Shown here piece after piece: positions 39,201-51,700 of a stretch of DNA of 64,000 bases. Source of the stretch: Apteryx mantelli (taxonomy: Eukaryota; Chordata; Aves; Apterygiformes; Apterygidae); the NCBI RefSeq assembly GCF_036417845.1, contig NC_089983.1, forward strand, positions 26,037,297-26,101,296, read 5' to 3'. Position numbers and translations under genes: made by a program. Every line of letters starts with the position of its first letter. The stretch's first letter is position 1. The notes beneath the pieces were generated by a model, which did not search any database, had not been told where the DNA came from, and saw only the letters and a list, made by a program, of their open reading frames with translations.

Positions 39201-42200
39201 TGAATGAAGTACATCATCTGTGGGTCCTCCTACAGCATTTTAATGCCCATAGAAAGAAGGAGGAAGCTCTACCCCAAAGAACAGAGGGATGGGGGGAGAT
39301 GTTCGGTGCAGGAGCTCCCCAGCACTGCTGAGACAGGCCACTCGCTCTGCCCCGGCATTTTGCGTAGAAGGGGGCATTCTTCACTCTGGATGGAAAGTCA
39401 TACTCATAGCACTCATTTCAGGTACCACTGAGAGTTTCTTTGAAAAAATGTAGAAAAGCCCCAAATAAAATCGACTTCCTCTCTCTAGTGTCATCATCTC
39501 TCCAGAATTTCCCTGGGTCTCATGCATCCAAAATAACTTCTCTCTTGGTCTCTCTTTTGACTGTCCAGTTCTCTGTGAGTGGTTTTGAGTGTGTGATGTT
39601 AGTGCTGCCACAGCTTCCTCTGGACAGGGTAAAAAATTTATGTCCTTGCATCCTTGTGATGGCCTTTTTCAGACAACGCAGTCTTGTAATCCTTGCACCA
39701 AAAGGAGTGCGGTTTCAGCCAGAAGCCATGCCTAAAAAGGCCAGTCACTGATGTTAACAGCCCCAAAAATGCTGAGGGTAATGTTTTTGGTACCACTCTT
39801 CCCCTCTGAGCTCCCAGGCTTTGGGAGGTTTACCCCCATTCTGCTTTGGTGGTTGTAGAGCCGCCCTCCCGCATCTCAGCTAGATCTTGTATTGGGCTAC
39901 TTTAGCACCTGGCAGAGGCTTTGTATTACTATGTGTGTGAAGGACCAAGTCCACAGCGTCTCCAAAAAGTTCTCCTTTGCTGTCTAGGGGAATACCTCTT
40001 CAGGGTATTCAGGGAGCTGCCTGCTGCTCTGGGTTTGCTTTGGTGTCCTGGTTGAATCTTTTAGGGTTTTGGAAACATCTGTCTGTACTTTTCTATAGGT
40101 TTCTGTATGTTTAGAAATTAAGCCTTTGGTTTTGCTTTGATAAAAAGAGAAGGAAAATATCTGATATTTTTCAGGTGGGATTTACTGGCATGGTGTTGCA
40201 TGGGAGCTGTGTCTTCATCATCCTCTAAAGCTTCTCATTCAAAACTTTCTACACTCCTGCACCAACTTGCTTAACACAGACATCCTCTGTGGCCCACGGG
40301 CGGCACTGTGGTGTACCATGGGACACGTAGCCTTACTAAGGACTCAGGCCCGCCAAGGAAAATGGCAAAAGGGAGCAGGGAGACTCAAACAAATTTCATA
40401 AGACATTGCAGTAATATTTTTAATCAAAATAGTTCTGTACTCCATTACAAAAAATTCATGAAAACAATATTCTGATCTGCATAAAACTGATTTTTCTGTG
40501 GGAAAACAATTCTGTTTTTAAATTGTTTTTCCGATTATCTTATTTTTTAACTTAGTGATTTTTTTTTTTTTTGAGAGTTACCTGCTTGGTAACCTAGCCT
40601 AATTTCCTCAAATTCGGATTTCTTAAACTTTCCTTCCTCTCATTAGCAAAAAGCAATACCTTCTGAAAGAATCAGATCAATACTGTTTTGGAAGTTTGGC
40701 CCTTATGCACAGAGGGACAATCGACAGTTTAATTGGTGACTTCATGCATTTTCCCCTTGAGTTCTATCAATTCTTTTTTTCTGCAGTTGTTGTTTGTTCC
40801 TTCCTCTTTTTTTGCTTGGAAATTAATCATGCAGGAAATGATTAACCACAGTGAGCTGTCTGTCTGCCTCTGACTCAACGTGTTTAAGGGGGAGCTAGCA
40901 GCAGCTTAAAATGGCTGACTATAGGCAAACAGTGCAGTTGCAGTCCAGCTGTTCCCACCATCCATCCCACATAGGAGTCATTCATTCTTTTTAACATTTA
41001 TACATTAAAAGTGCTCTTGAAAAGATTTTTTGAGGTACCAAACGTAAATCTGAAATTTCCAGAGTTTAGTTTGGTGCCGCTTTTTCTTATTACCCTCCAT
41101 GGGGTGTCTTGCAGAGCAAGGGGCTTTTGCAGAGCACAACATATATTGTCTCTCTCCTATACTTTGTGTTTTAAATGGAATTTCTTTTTAACATGACGTA
41201 TTGCAGACTGCTCTTGAGGCCTCTGTGGTGGTGCGTGCCCACTAATAGCAAAGTTAGTGCTGACAGAGACTGACCCTCAGCAGGAAACAGGCTTGGGCAT
41301 GCTCTCGCTGGTGCCCGCCGCGCAGGGGCAAAGCAGCTGCTACTGCTGTGGCCAGCTGTGGAAATCCTTCTCTATTTTGGATGATACAGACCTTTGTGTT
41401 TGGAGCTCGGAGTCCTCGATTTTGGTGTACACGTGTGTGTCAGTTACATTAATCCTTTCTCCTGCAGAACCAAGCTTCATTAAATATAATGATTCTATAT
41501 TAGCTTTTTGAAAGTAGCGATAATTTACACCACTGCCTAGAATGCAGGCAAGAAAATGCATACTGGATTTCAAAGTACTGATACTCCTTTAGCTCCTCTT
41601 CTTTTTTGGGGGGGGAATTAGTTGTCTTTTTCAATGCTCCACAGCACTGAATGTTCTAAGCAACTTGGTAGTTAACCAAGTCAGTAAGTAGAATTTATTA
41701 CTGTGTGGATCAGTTACTATTTCAGATCGTTTATAGTATCAGCTGGTAGTAATTGAACATCATGTCCATTTCTTAAAATGAGATCTTTCCCACTGATCAA
41801 GAGCAAATAATACACTATGAGAAACTCGAGTCCATTGCTAAAGTATAGGACAATAACCAAAGCTTTCCTCTAACTGCGGAGCTACAGCTAAACTTCTTAG
41901 GACATCTCCATGTTCTACATGGAAGAGAGATCCCGTGACTTAGTGATGAGCAACGCAGCTGCAGGGCTGAGGTGCAGTCCTGCCGCCCCGGGTGCTTTGC
42001 CCCTGCAGCGCCAGAGGTGCTGCACTGCGCAGGCATGCCTCTCCCTCGCTCTGTGTGCTCGCTACTTTATTATTAGTCATCCTCCAGGCTTATAGTGATC
42101 AAATTTATAATCAAGAATGTGCCATTTTTTTGCTTACATAAAGGCAGACAAAGAAATAGATTGTACAAAATCTAACAGCCAAACAGCAAGGGTGAGTTAG

Positions 42201-43024
42201 AGCTTTGAAGACAGAGGCCTATTTCTTGCTGCAGAGTTTCTATTTAAGTTTCTCAGCAGGGGCTGAGTCAGGGAGAGACAAAAGTAAGAATGAAACAATG
42301 TCATAACTTATGTTTTAAGCTAAAATTTGAAAAATCAGTGTCTTACTGACTCTGTAAGTGCATGCATTTTACTTATATGTGTGGGCATGCAGGTTTCCGA
42401 CTACTGCCATATAATCTTTTTTCTGATGGCTCCTAAGGGAAATATATGCTCTAGAATACAACACAGAGATATAGGAATCGTATTTCATACTTATGTATTG
42501 GAAAGTTGTCCTTTCAGCTGATTCAGGTATACTTCTGGCTAAGCTAAGTAGTTTGGCTGTATGTACTTCATCTCTAAACACGGAGGCAGGAATGTAAAAT
42601 ACATTTATTGGGTGACAAAATATAGTCCTCTAAAGGCTCACTGGAGGTTTCAGAACCACTTAATACTCTGTATTTATATGCCACATCGAGTTTATTTAGT
42701 TCCCCTCAAATTACTCTAAATTACCATATCCATTTTAGCAGATCTTATATAGGAATATATCACCAAAAATTATCAAAGCATGAACATAAAGTGTAAACAG
42801 CTATGCCGAATGCTTACATTAGACTAAAAGCCAATTGTGCCTAAGTTTGGCCCGTTGCAGAACCTTGCCCTATGCTTGCAAAATGTCATTTCCCGAACCC
42901 CCTTGCGACTGTGTGCTAGGGGTTACAGGGCTTGTTCGGCACTAGCTAAACGCTGGGCTCGCAAACATACAGCTGTGTACCTCGTTTCCTGCCCGCTCAA
43001 GAAAGCCTCAGAGGAGGTAACAGC

Positions 43025-43225
43025 TAGCGTACGGTGGGTCCCTGCAGATACGTCAGCGGCGGCAGAGGCTGTCGCCCCTCGGTGAGAAGGGATGGGCGAG
43101 CAGGCTGCACCTCGCGCCTCCCTCTCCCCGCAAGGAAGGTGCGCAGGAGGCTCTGGAGCACGGGATGTGTCCGCGGGTAGCGGCTTCCCCCGGGACACTG
43201 CAGGCTTCCGAGCGTTTCCGTGCTT
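43025..43225. promoter_or_regulatory. Intronic GC-rich islet upstream of exon 2
   Basis: CpG content is raised over about 200 bp, with a donor-like CTCG|GTGAGAAG at 43081/43082 on the + strand. It is a possible alternative first-exon site 2.6 kb before the coding start exon. The evidence is composition plus one splice-like motif. Confidence 0.25.
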
Positions 43226-44964
43226 CCCCTCTGTCCCCACCAATCCCCAAAGAAGCAGATCTAAAACAGCTTAGTTAAAAGGAAAGAAAGCAGAATAGAA
43301 TAGCACAGGCGTGTAAAAAAGTGACAGTTCAAGTGACAGAGAGGTAAACGAGTAGCATCATTTGCAAAAGCACTGCTTTTTAGAGAAAGCTCTGCACAGG
43401 TCAGTTGACTTGCTGCGCTCAGGTTTGAGCTGCCCCAGGGAATTCGTCTCGGAGCCTGAGTGCGAAGCTGACCTTACTCTCCCTGCTCAGGAAGCTGCCC
43501 CCGGCACAGGGACTCACGGTGCCTTATCCAGGCCGCCCTGGCCTCTTATCAAAGCGTGGTGGAGAGCAGAATTTCTCTTTCTCATTTTAATCGGCTGAAG
43601 GAGTTAAAAGCCTGGTGAAGTAGCCTAATGGCACAGTTACGCTAGAGACAACTGCAGCTGTGAAAAGACTGTGTTAAGAAACAGGATGGTTGTGGTCTGC
43701 AGTAAGAAATAATTTTCCTGTTGACTATTTTTTTAAACAGGAAGTTGAAGAACAAAGCAGCGTTAGTCTTCGTGCTTTTAATAGACTTCAGATTTTAAAT
43801 ATTGAATTCAGTATAAGAGGACTGGGAAAGGATAGGGCTTTGTGCTGAGTTTTATGTAAAGCCTGAGAGTTAGAAAAATGATATATAATTAACAAAATTC
43901 AAGCAGATCCCATGAATTTGAAACTTGTGCTTCCCTGGATATGTTTTAATATTAGAAGTAACTCGTGAGTAGGAATGATGAGAAACTTTCTGTCTGTTTG
44001 AAGGAGTGTGTGCGTGTGTGTGCACAGCACTGTGCAGACTTGCTTTCGCACAGTTTCCCCTGGGTAAGTCAGTCAGTCCGTCTGTCCGTCCATCAGCCAG
44101 GCAGCTTCCCCTTTGCTCCGCTTGCTCTTTCTCAGCAACAGGAAAGAGAAACAGTTTCTACAGCAGAGCCCAATGAAACCTGCAGACACTAGAGGCAGCG
44201 GCAGTGCCTCCAGCCCCTTTCAACTCCATTTTCTTTTCAAGATGGTCAGCTAGAGTTAGAGGTGATGCTGTTCATTCCCTTTCCCAGCCCTTTTTTCTCA
44301 AAAGATTTTAGACAAAATTCATGTAAAGTCTCATTTCAGAAAAGCTGTCTTCTCAGGAAGGCAGCTCAGCAATATTTTATTTGGGTTTATAAGTGCCTAG
44401 GAGAGCCGTATTCTGTTTCTTTTAAAGCATGAGCATCTGATGGGAGAAACATGTATTTCTAACCATTTTTTCTAGCACATTTATGTACCTTGGATCATCT
44501 CAGAGGCATTACAGGCTCTCTAGGTGGTGACTCACTTGAAATGGTAACTGACAATTCCATTTTGTTTTTCTAATATTTATTTAGTCTCTTAAGTAAGTCT
44601 CTCACTGTACCTAGCATGAAGTTGATTTGACAGATGCTGTTTTATTACAGCTCTCCTTGGCGTTATGAAAAATGAAGTGATCTAGGAAAGTATGAGATGT
44701 GTATTCCTGTAATTAACCATGCTGGGACATCGCTATCAGTGCAGTTGTCTGGAGAATTGTCCTTATTCCCATTCCCACTGCTTTTACCTCTCGTGTGCAA
44801 ACGTGATATAAACGATGGCTAATCACTGCTACTAAAGCTTACTCATGTGAAAGGGCAAGAGAAAAAGCATGTAGGCCAAAGGGGTGTGTTAAACAAACAA
44901 GCAGTATTTTTCCAGAAAGTGCTTGCTTTGTTATGGTGATCTCGGTTTGGTTTTTGCTTCCACT

Positions 44965-45135
44965 TGCCTGCGGCTGGGAGTCGGGGATCCTCGCTGGGCG
45001 CCGCGCGCAGGTCCCCTGCGCTGCTCTCGGGCACCGCCTGCGGCCCTGCCTGCGGCCCTGCCTGCAGCCCTGCCTGCGGTTGCTGCGCCCGGCAGGGAGC
45101 AAGGGGCCATCAGAGGTGCTGCTTTAGAGCAAGGA
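44965..45135. promoter_or_regulatory. GC-rich islet 560 bp upstream of exon 2
   Basis: A short CpG-rich patch carrying the 12-base tandem repeat described separately. It lies immediately upstream of the exon with the WIPF1 start codon, so an internal promoter giving an identical protein is conceivable. No TATA box is visible. Confidence 0.25.
45037..45080 (+). repeat. 12-bp tandem repeat (CCTGCGGCCCTG)
   Basis: Three full units and a partial fourth, with one G-to-A change in the third unit. It lies inside the GC-rich islet before exon 2. Confidence 0.9.
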
Positions 45136-45695
45136 GGCAGAAGGGGAGGCGCGTGGGCCTTTCCTAGACGTCTGCTCTTCCACCCTGGCCGTGGCAGTAG
45201 GCGTGTGTGTTGTCCTGCAGCAATTAAGTGGCTTTAAAAGGACTGTGTCGGTTTCTGAGTAAGAACGTGAAAGATCTCAACGAGATGATGCCTTCCTGAA
45301 GTAAGGGCTGATGATTTAGCAATGGGATTATCCTGCAGTACTTACCCGTGGACAAGATTGTTGGATTAAATGGAGTTTAATTTTGTTATTTATTGTTGCA
45401 CATGACTGTATTCCATTATTGTGCATTGCCATAGCAAAGTGTGCATGAATTGTGTGTGTGTGCTAAATTACATGTGCGTTTGTATGGCCAGGGAGGTCAC
45501 GCAGGGCGCCCCTGTTTAAGGATGCAGCTGTTTCTGTACAGTGGGTAGCGGGTGCTTTTCACAAACTAGACTTAGAAAATGTAGCTGATAAATCTGTCCG
45601 CTACAGGGATGGCTCATGGCTGAGTAGAAAGTATTCCCAAAGGTGACACATTTGTTAATCGCTGGTCTTGTGTGTTTCTGCGTTTTGTTGTGCAG

Positions 45696-45784
45696 GTTTC
45701 TTGGCAAGGTCAGGAGGAGCTCAGCCACCCACCATGCCGGTGCCTCCCCCTCCGGCTCCCCCGCCGCCCCCAACCCTGGCCTTG
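45696..45784 (+). CDS. WIPF1: WIPF1 exon 2: 5' UTR end and residues 1-17
   Basis: The acceptor TTGTTGTGCAG ends at 45695, 38 nt of 5' UTR follow, and ATG is at 45734 with A at -3. It encodes [17 protein letters not shown], the proline-rich start carrying the profilin-binding APPPPP. The donor is CTTG|GTAAGT and the exon ends in phase 0. The 38-nt leader has no stop in the ATG frame. Confidence 0.95.
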
Positions 45785-48700
45785 GTAAGTTTTACAGGAG
45801 GGAAATGCTCAGTATATGCTGTCTTCTAGTGCTTCTTGTCATACTGAAAGAGACGTGCCAAAGCAAAGGATGTGGACAAGGATATGCCTTTATGTTAGGT
45901 ATACACCAAATATTAGGTATTTGGAGGTTGATCTCCTACATTCTGTTGATCGCTGATGACTGATCCTACAAGAGGGATCATTGCTCCCACTCCCTTCCAG
46001 TGCCCATGAGGATATAACTAGCCACACCAGCTTTCCACCCTCCTCTTCCTCCCGCACCAGCAGTTTGGTTTAGTGTAGGGGTCCTCAACTGAGTGTTGTT
46101 GGTCCTCAGCAGCTTGTCTAGGCCAGAGCAATTGAAGTCTTGCTCTTCCCTTGCTCCAGCCTGTGCTCCCACCTTCTCCCTTGCTCTAGCTCTGGCACTT
46201 ATATGACCCAGCAGTGAGCTGGTTTGGAGAACCTGAGCTGGCCCAAAATGAACCCTGCTTTCTACTCCGGGTGAGGATAGTTTTCAGCCAGCAGAGCTCC
46301 CTGAACCAGCCCTTAGTGTGAGGGTACAGGATCCACTGCTGGCACAATGTGGCGGGGGAGACTGCACCTGACCTGAATTAAATTCGCTTGAGCTGAAGCA
46401 CAGCCATACCCTGAGTTGCATTTGCCCTCCGATAGGCTGTGGCTATTCTAACAAGAAATAGGAGGACTCTTGAAATGCTGTCATAAAGTACTCAAATATT
46501 TTAATTCGTTAGCCTAGCTGGTTGCTAGATCTGCTGGCCTGTGACCCTGGCTAGTCCCCGATTTCCCACCACAAGCAGAAACTTTGTGCTTAGTCTTTTC
46601 ATGGCAACATCCACCACCTGTCAGGAATTTTCCATAACACTGATCTGATATGTTTGAAAGCTTTCCAGGAACCACCATTTCCATTTCCTAGAACAAATAA
46701 TCATATATACATATGTGTATGTGTGCATATGTCTATGTATGTATATATACTTTTTGGGTCTTTCTTGAAAATCTGTAGTCACCAAAACATGAAGTAAAAA
46801 GGGAAGACCACTGAAACAAACCTCAAACTTTATAAGTCATAGTTCTTCTCTTCCAGTACTTTCTAAATGTTTGCAGAAATTTAAACTTCTTAATTTACAT
46901 TCTTGTACCATTATTTTCTCTGTTTATTTTTCCATACTTGTTACACTTTCCAGATTGTAATGTGATGAAAAATCACAATTCAGTTGCAATTCATGAAGTA
47001 CAAGCAGATGCAATTGGGTTCATGCTTTTACTGTTAACACTGGTGATTGACATTTTTAAGGTATTTCTATCAAAATTAAAATAGTAACTAAAACTTCATT
47101 TTTATTCTGATTTATACAGGATTTGTGTATTAGGAGTTTCACTGCAACTTTCAAGAAGTATCTGAGTATCTAAAAGTAACTGAGACTCTAAATGTAGAGT
47201 GGAAAAAATATGAATTCAAATAAAAGCATTTTGTTTCCAGGGAATTCTCTGGGTTGGGCTAGCAGTAGTGTTTTGGGCCTAGAGTCAGTCACAAGTCCAG
47301 CTACCTATAACATCATCCACAAAACCAGATGTGGCACGCTACCTAGTTTAGTGCTGTTAAAATAGAAATTGAGGTCTCAGGTAACTACCGTATTTGATCA
47401 GAACTTTGTAACTAGAAATTGAGGTTTATTTTACCTCCCCATTTGTAATTTTATTTTGCAGGCAAATACTGAAAAGCCATCCTTAAGCAGGTCAGAGCAA
47501 GCTGGGCGGAATGCTCTGTTATCTGATATTACCAAAGGAAAAAAGCTAAAGAAGACTGTTACTAATGACAGAAGTGCTCCAATTCTAGACAGTAAGTATA
47601 CTTCTGTATGTCTGAGTTTCGCTATACTTGAATGGTGCTATATATTTGAGTGCAGAAAACTATTTTATGTATCAGCAGATGAAGCTCCACGAGAGAAGCA
47701 GGTAAAATAAAATGTCAAAAATTAGCATAAATAAAAATGAGTTCTGTTCATCACAGATTAAGTCAGCTGAGAAATCAATTGATGCTTATGAAATGTGAGT
47801 GTTAATTTGTTTGCTGACTCTTGTAAAGTAGTTGATTTTCTCAATTGCTTAAATAACCCTACGGGGAGCTCTGCTGAAAAGGTGCAGCAGGTCAAGCGCA
47901 CAGAAAACCCCTTCGGCACTGAGAACAGCACAGAGAATAAAGTGGAATTTTAAACCTCCACTTTTGCACAAACAGCATAAAAGTAAAGGTACCCTGGGTA
48001 TGACAGCGTTGGTTTATTAATGAATCCAGTACCACTTAATGCAAAACCAGAGCCAAAGCTGTGAGCCACAGCTCCACCTGGGTATCACCCTGCTGCACAC
48101 ATGGTTTTGCCACTCCTGGAGTGACTCACCAGAGTTATCTTCTTGACCAAACCTTGCTGCTCAGCCTGCCAGACGGTGCTTTGGCACAACGCAGCAACTC
48201 ACCTTACCTGAATGGAGAAAAGGTCTCCACCCAGCTGAACTGCTGCCGCATCTCACAGTGCATCTTGGCAGACCCTGAGAGGAGACTGGCAAAGCCCGTG
48301 TGCCAAAAGTGTTGGGAAGATAGGACAGAAACATGAGAGGAGCGAGAAAGAAAGGCATGCAATGTCGGTAGCACAGCACTTACTGTCCAGGGAGCAAAGA
48401 CATTTCTTCAGACAGATTAGCAAATGTAACACAACTCAGTCCAGGTCTGCCTATGCAATTAGAAGCTGGACTGTGACGGGAAGGTGTTGAGGAAAGAAGG
48501 AAACGCCAGAAGGAATGTGACCAAAGAAGAATAGAAATATTAAAACAGATACATTCCTGCAGTCAGCTGTATACCTAGTTTTAAATATTTGAGCATTATC
48601 TCTGAAAGCACAGTACATTCTAGGTATTCTACTGAGCTGGAGAAAAAGCATTGAGGTGATTAAAGGAGGTCTAAACAGTAAGATTAAAATGATGTGGTCT

Positions 48701-51700
48701 ATCTTGTTTACATGAATTAGTAAATCATGATGAAAGACTAAACCATAGCAGCAACATTTTCCAGAGGTTCACACCCTATGTGAGTCAGAGCTGAACTGAG
48801 CTAACCTGCTTAAGAGAAGGATGATGCTAAACGTTCCTCCATGAACACAGCCTTCCTCATTTTTTTTCTAGGTGGGATTGTTAGAAGTGCTTTTCATGTA
48901 CAGGTTTTAGTTTAGAGACAGTGAAATTTTTATCCACCCAAAGGTGTGGAAATCAAGATGCCAAGAAATTAAGCAATTGATCCACAGCCATGCAGACCAT
49001 CATCTGGGACCTGATCTCCACAGATATCCCAACCTGTGGCCCTGTTCATTTGGCAGTGGTGCTCTAAATAGGTCCCTTCCATGCATTTATAATTTATAAT
49101 TGTGGAAACACTTTCATTTTACTTCAAGTGTCTCAGTGTTGTCACAGCAGAAATGATGGCATTAGAGGAAAAATGGGAGAGGAAGAGAGGGGCTGAAATA
49201 ATAATTTCTTCCTATTGGAACAATTAGCTGCTAATGATCCTGTCACTGCATTTCTGGACCTGCAGGAAAGTAATCAGAAATGAAATCTCTTTCCCCACTA
49301 GGCTTTGTGTAAATAAGTAGATGTAAATAAGATGTGTTGCAACTACGTCAGTAGTGACAGAGATCGGTGCATTCCCAGAAGTGAACACTAGAGACACCTA
49401 CAAGAGGAAGAACACCTTGGTCTTCCTCCTTCCTTCCTCATTTCCCCTGAAATTGCTTAGTCTCTCAGTTTGCTTATGGAGAAATGGAGGGGAAGGATAA
49501 GAGACCAAAGGTATAAAGAAATGGAAAACAATTACAGAGATGTTAACAAAGACAACACGATGTTCTCAGAGGTCCCACACGTTTTAGTTCCAAACTGTCC
49601 AAAGTGGCCATTTTTCCACCTTCCAATCCACAGCAGACTAAAGGAGAGCAATGGCTTAATAAAACACAGTAACTATGTTTATTGCACCACCTCTTCCACA
49701 GTGTAATAGTGGTGTTGATGGTAGCAGAGGTGGTCCAACTTGAAGAAGGGCTTGTGTGTTTTGAAAGTTTGTCCATTTTTCCCCAGTTACAAGAGCTGCT
49801 CTAATGCAAGAGAGGACTTCGCTGGATCAGCCTCATCTCTCTGCATAACTTGGGGGATTTTTCTTCCAACAGAACCCAAAGGACCTGGTGGAGGTGGTGG
49901 TGGCTTTGGAGGAGGCGGCGGTGGCAGCGGCGGCAGCGGGGGCTTTGGTGGTGGCGGTGGTGGTGGCAGCAGCTTCGGTGGAGGTGGACCACCTGGCCTT
50001 GGAGGCCTTTTTCAAGCAGGAATGCCAAAGCTCAGATCTACTGCCAGTCGAGATGCTGGTAAGAAGGACCTTACAGGTTCAGTGCAAAAAAGTAAATGAC
50101 AGATTACTTAAAACCTTCATACAACACCAATAAATTACCTGCTTGGATTAAGAATGTCTCCAAGCACCTTTGAACAGCACAGTGAACTCCTGTTTAAACA
50201 TGACGTTATACTTAGCTTCACTCTTGCATTTGAGCGTACAGTCAAGTTAAGGTCTCCCTCAGGTGCCCAGACACAAGGAGGGCTCTTAGGAAATGCAAAT
50301 TTCATCTTAAATCTTGTTTTTTTTTCTTAATGCTAGGTTTTATAAAGTGAGTCTTCTCTTTCCACCCATCCTTCTAATTATTGGTGAAAATTAAAAATCT
50401 CAGCAATGTTGAATTGCCACCTGCAAAGTGTAGTAATACAGATAAGTCCTGCCTTCACTGTGGGTGTGCAGGACCACAGGGGAGCCGTAAGAGGATTCCC
50501 AATTCACTCTGCCTTGTGCACCAGAAAAAAGGATCTGCTTTCTGAATGGGAAGTATATCTGTGTCAGCACTGAGACAGCATGACTTGCCATCTAGGTAGT
50601 GCATGAGGCATCCCAGCTCACTGGTATGCATGCTGCAGTCAGGGACGTACACTGTATTCTTCTAACTTTCAAAACAGCTGCCCAAAGCTTTGTGGCCCTT
50701 GAAACAAAGGAGATGCTGGGACCAGCAAACTTAAGGCTAAGGATGTATCATTTCACACTTGTTGAAGATGGACTGGGCAATGGGGGTTGGAGAGGGATAT
50801 GAATCTCATGTATTTTATAGACTAACAAATTTTTCAGCACACATGGACAAAAGTCTCTCAGAGTTGGTATTTTCTGTTGTGTCACAGTCTATTTTGGGAA
50901 CTGGTATTAATACTAAAGTTCCTGACGTAACAGAACAGTGCTGCTTCAACTGCAAGGCTGACTTCTTCCAGACCTGCACAAGTATGTTCTTAGACAGCAG
51001 AGACTGGAAAGGGTTGAAAAGAGCCTTTTGCTGAGCTGTAGTTGTGAAATATCATTTGAGAGATAAGACTCCTTTTGCCTTCAGGTTGGTAGTATTAAAT
51101 AGTTGTTCTTCACCATTTCTTCTCTCCCCTCATCCCATTATTACTTGCTCTGTGAGGGCTGTATCAGTTACATTACTTTATGGCCATTTTGGGCTCTCCC
51201 AAGCAGACCCTTAAAAGCTGTGCTGGAACATATCTAGCTACTTTGAGCAGTTCCCCAGCACATATCAAAATTGCTAATCAATGTTTTTGGGTGACAAACC
51301 CTGAACACCTGAGTGTCCCATGCCAAGACCGACCCGGTTGGGCCTTTGTATTATCTTGGGTTTTGGCCCATTAAGACACTATTGGGTGAAGTCCTGTTTG
51401 GTTTCTTAGCCTGTGAATGCTGATGTCTTCTCTTGTATGCGTAGATGCCGGGGGAAGCAGGCCGCCGGTGCTCCCGCCTGGAGGCAGGTCAGCAGCTGCC
51501 AAGCCTTTTTCTCCTCCGAGCGGGCCAGCCCGATTCCCGGGACCACCTTCCGGACAGAGAAGCGCTGCTCCTGAGCCGCAGAGGAACCGCCTGCCGCCCC
51601 CCAGACCCGACTTCGGCTCCAAGCCCGACGGCGGGCCTCCTCCGGTGCCGAACACTCCGCGCCCTGTTGCCTCCAGCCTGCACAACCGGGGGTCCCCCCC

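Larger units (their letters stand above)
5086..45695 (+). other. WIPF1: Intron 1 of WIPF1 (about 40.6 kb)
   Basis: The intron is bounded by GTAAGC at 5086 and a pyrimidine/T-rich tract ending TGCAG at 45695. The individual open frames inside it lack domain resemblance and I regard them as chance. Recognisable contents are listed separately: two CR1 remnants, a duplicated unknown repeat, an AT dinucleotide run, several GC-rich islets, candidate exons and a G-run. Long stretches such as 11-23 kb, 30.3-36 kb and 38-42 kb are AT-rich unique sequence with homopolymer runs (for example 12630, 18600, 33480, 40560) in which I see no gene. Confidence 0.6.

Noticed and set aside
43984..44100. GTGTGTGCGTGTGTGTG and GTCA/GTCC/GTCT-type tetramer stretch as a functional array
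   Set aside because: Short imperfect simple sequence with no conserved unit; unremarkable.
49801..50133. Alternative-frame proteins over the glycine-rich exon (Val/Ala-rich and Trp/Arg-rich on +, His/Ser-rich and Ala/Thr-rich on -)
   Set aside because: These are frame-shifted readings of GGN repeats; the correct frame is fixed by splice phase and match to WIPF1.
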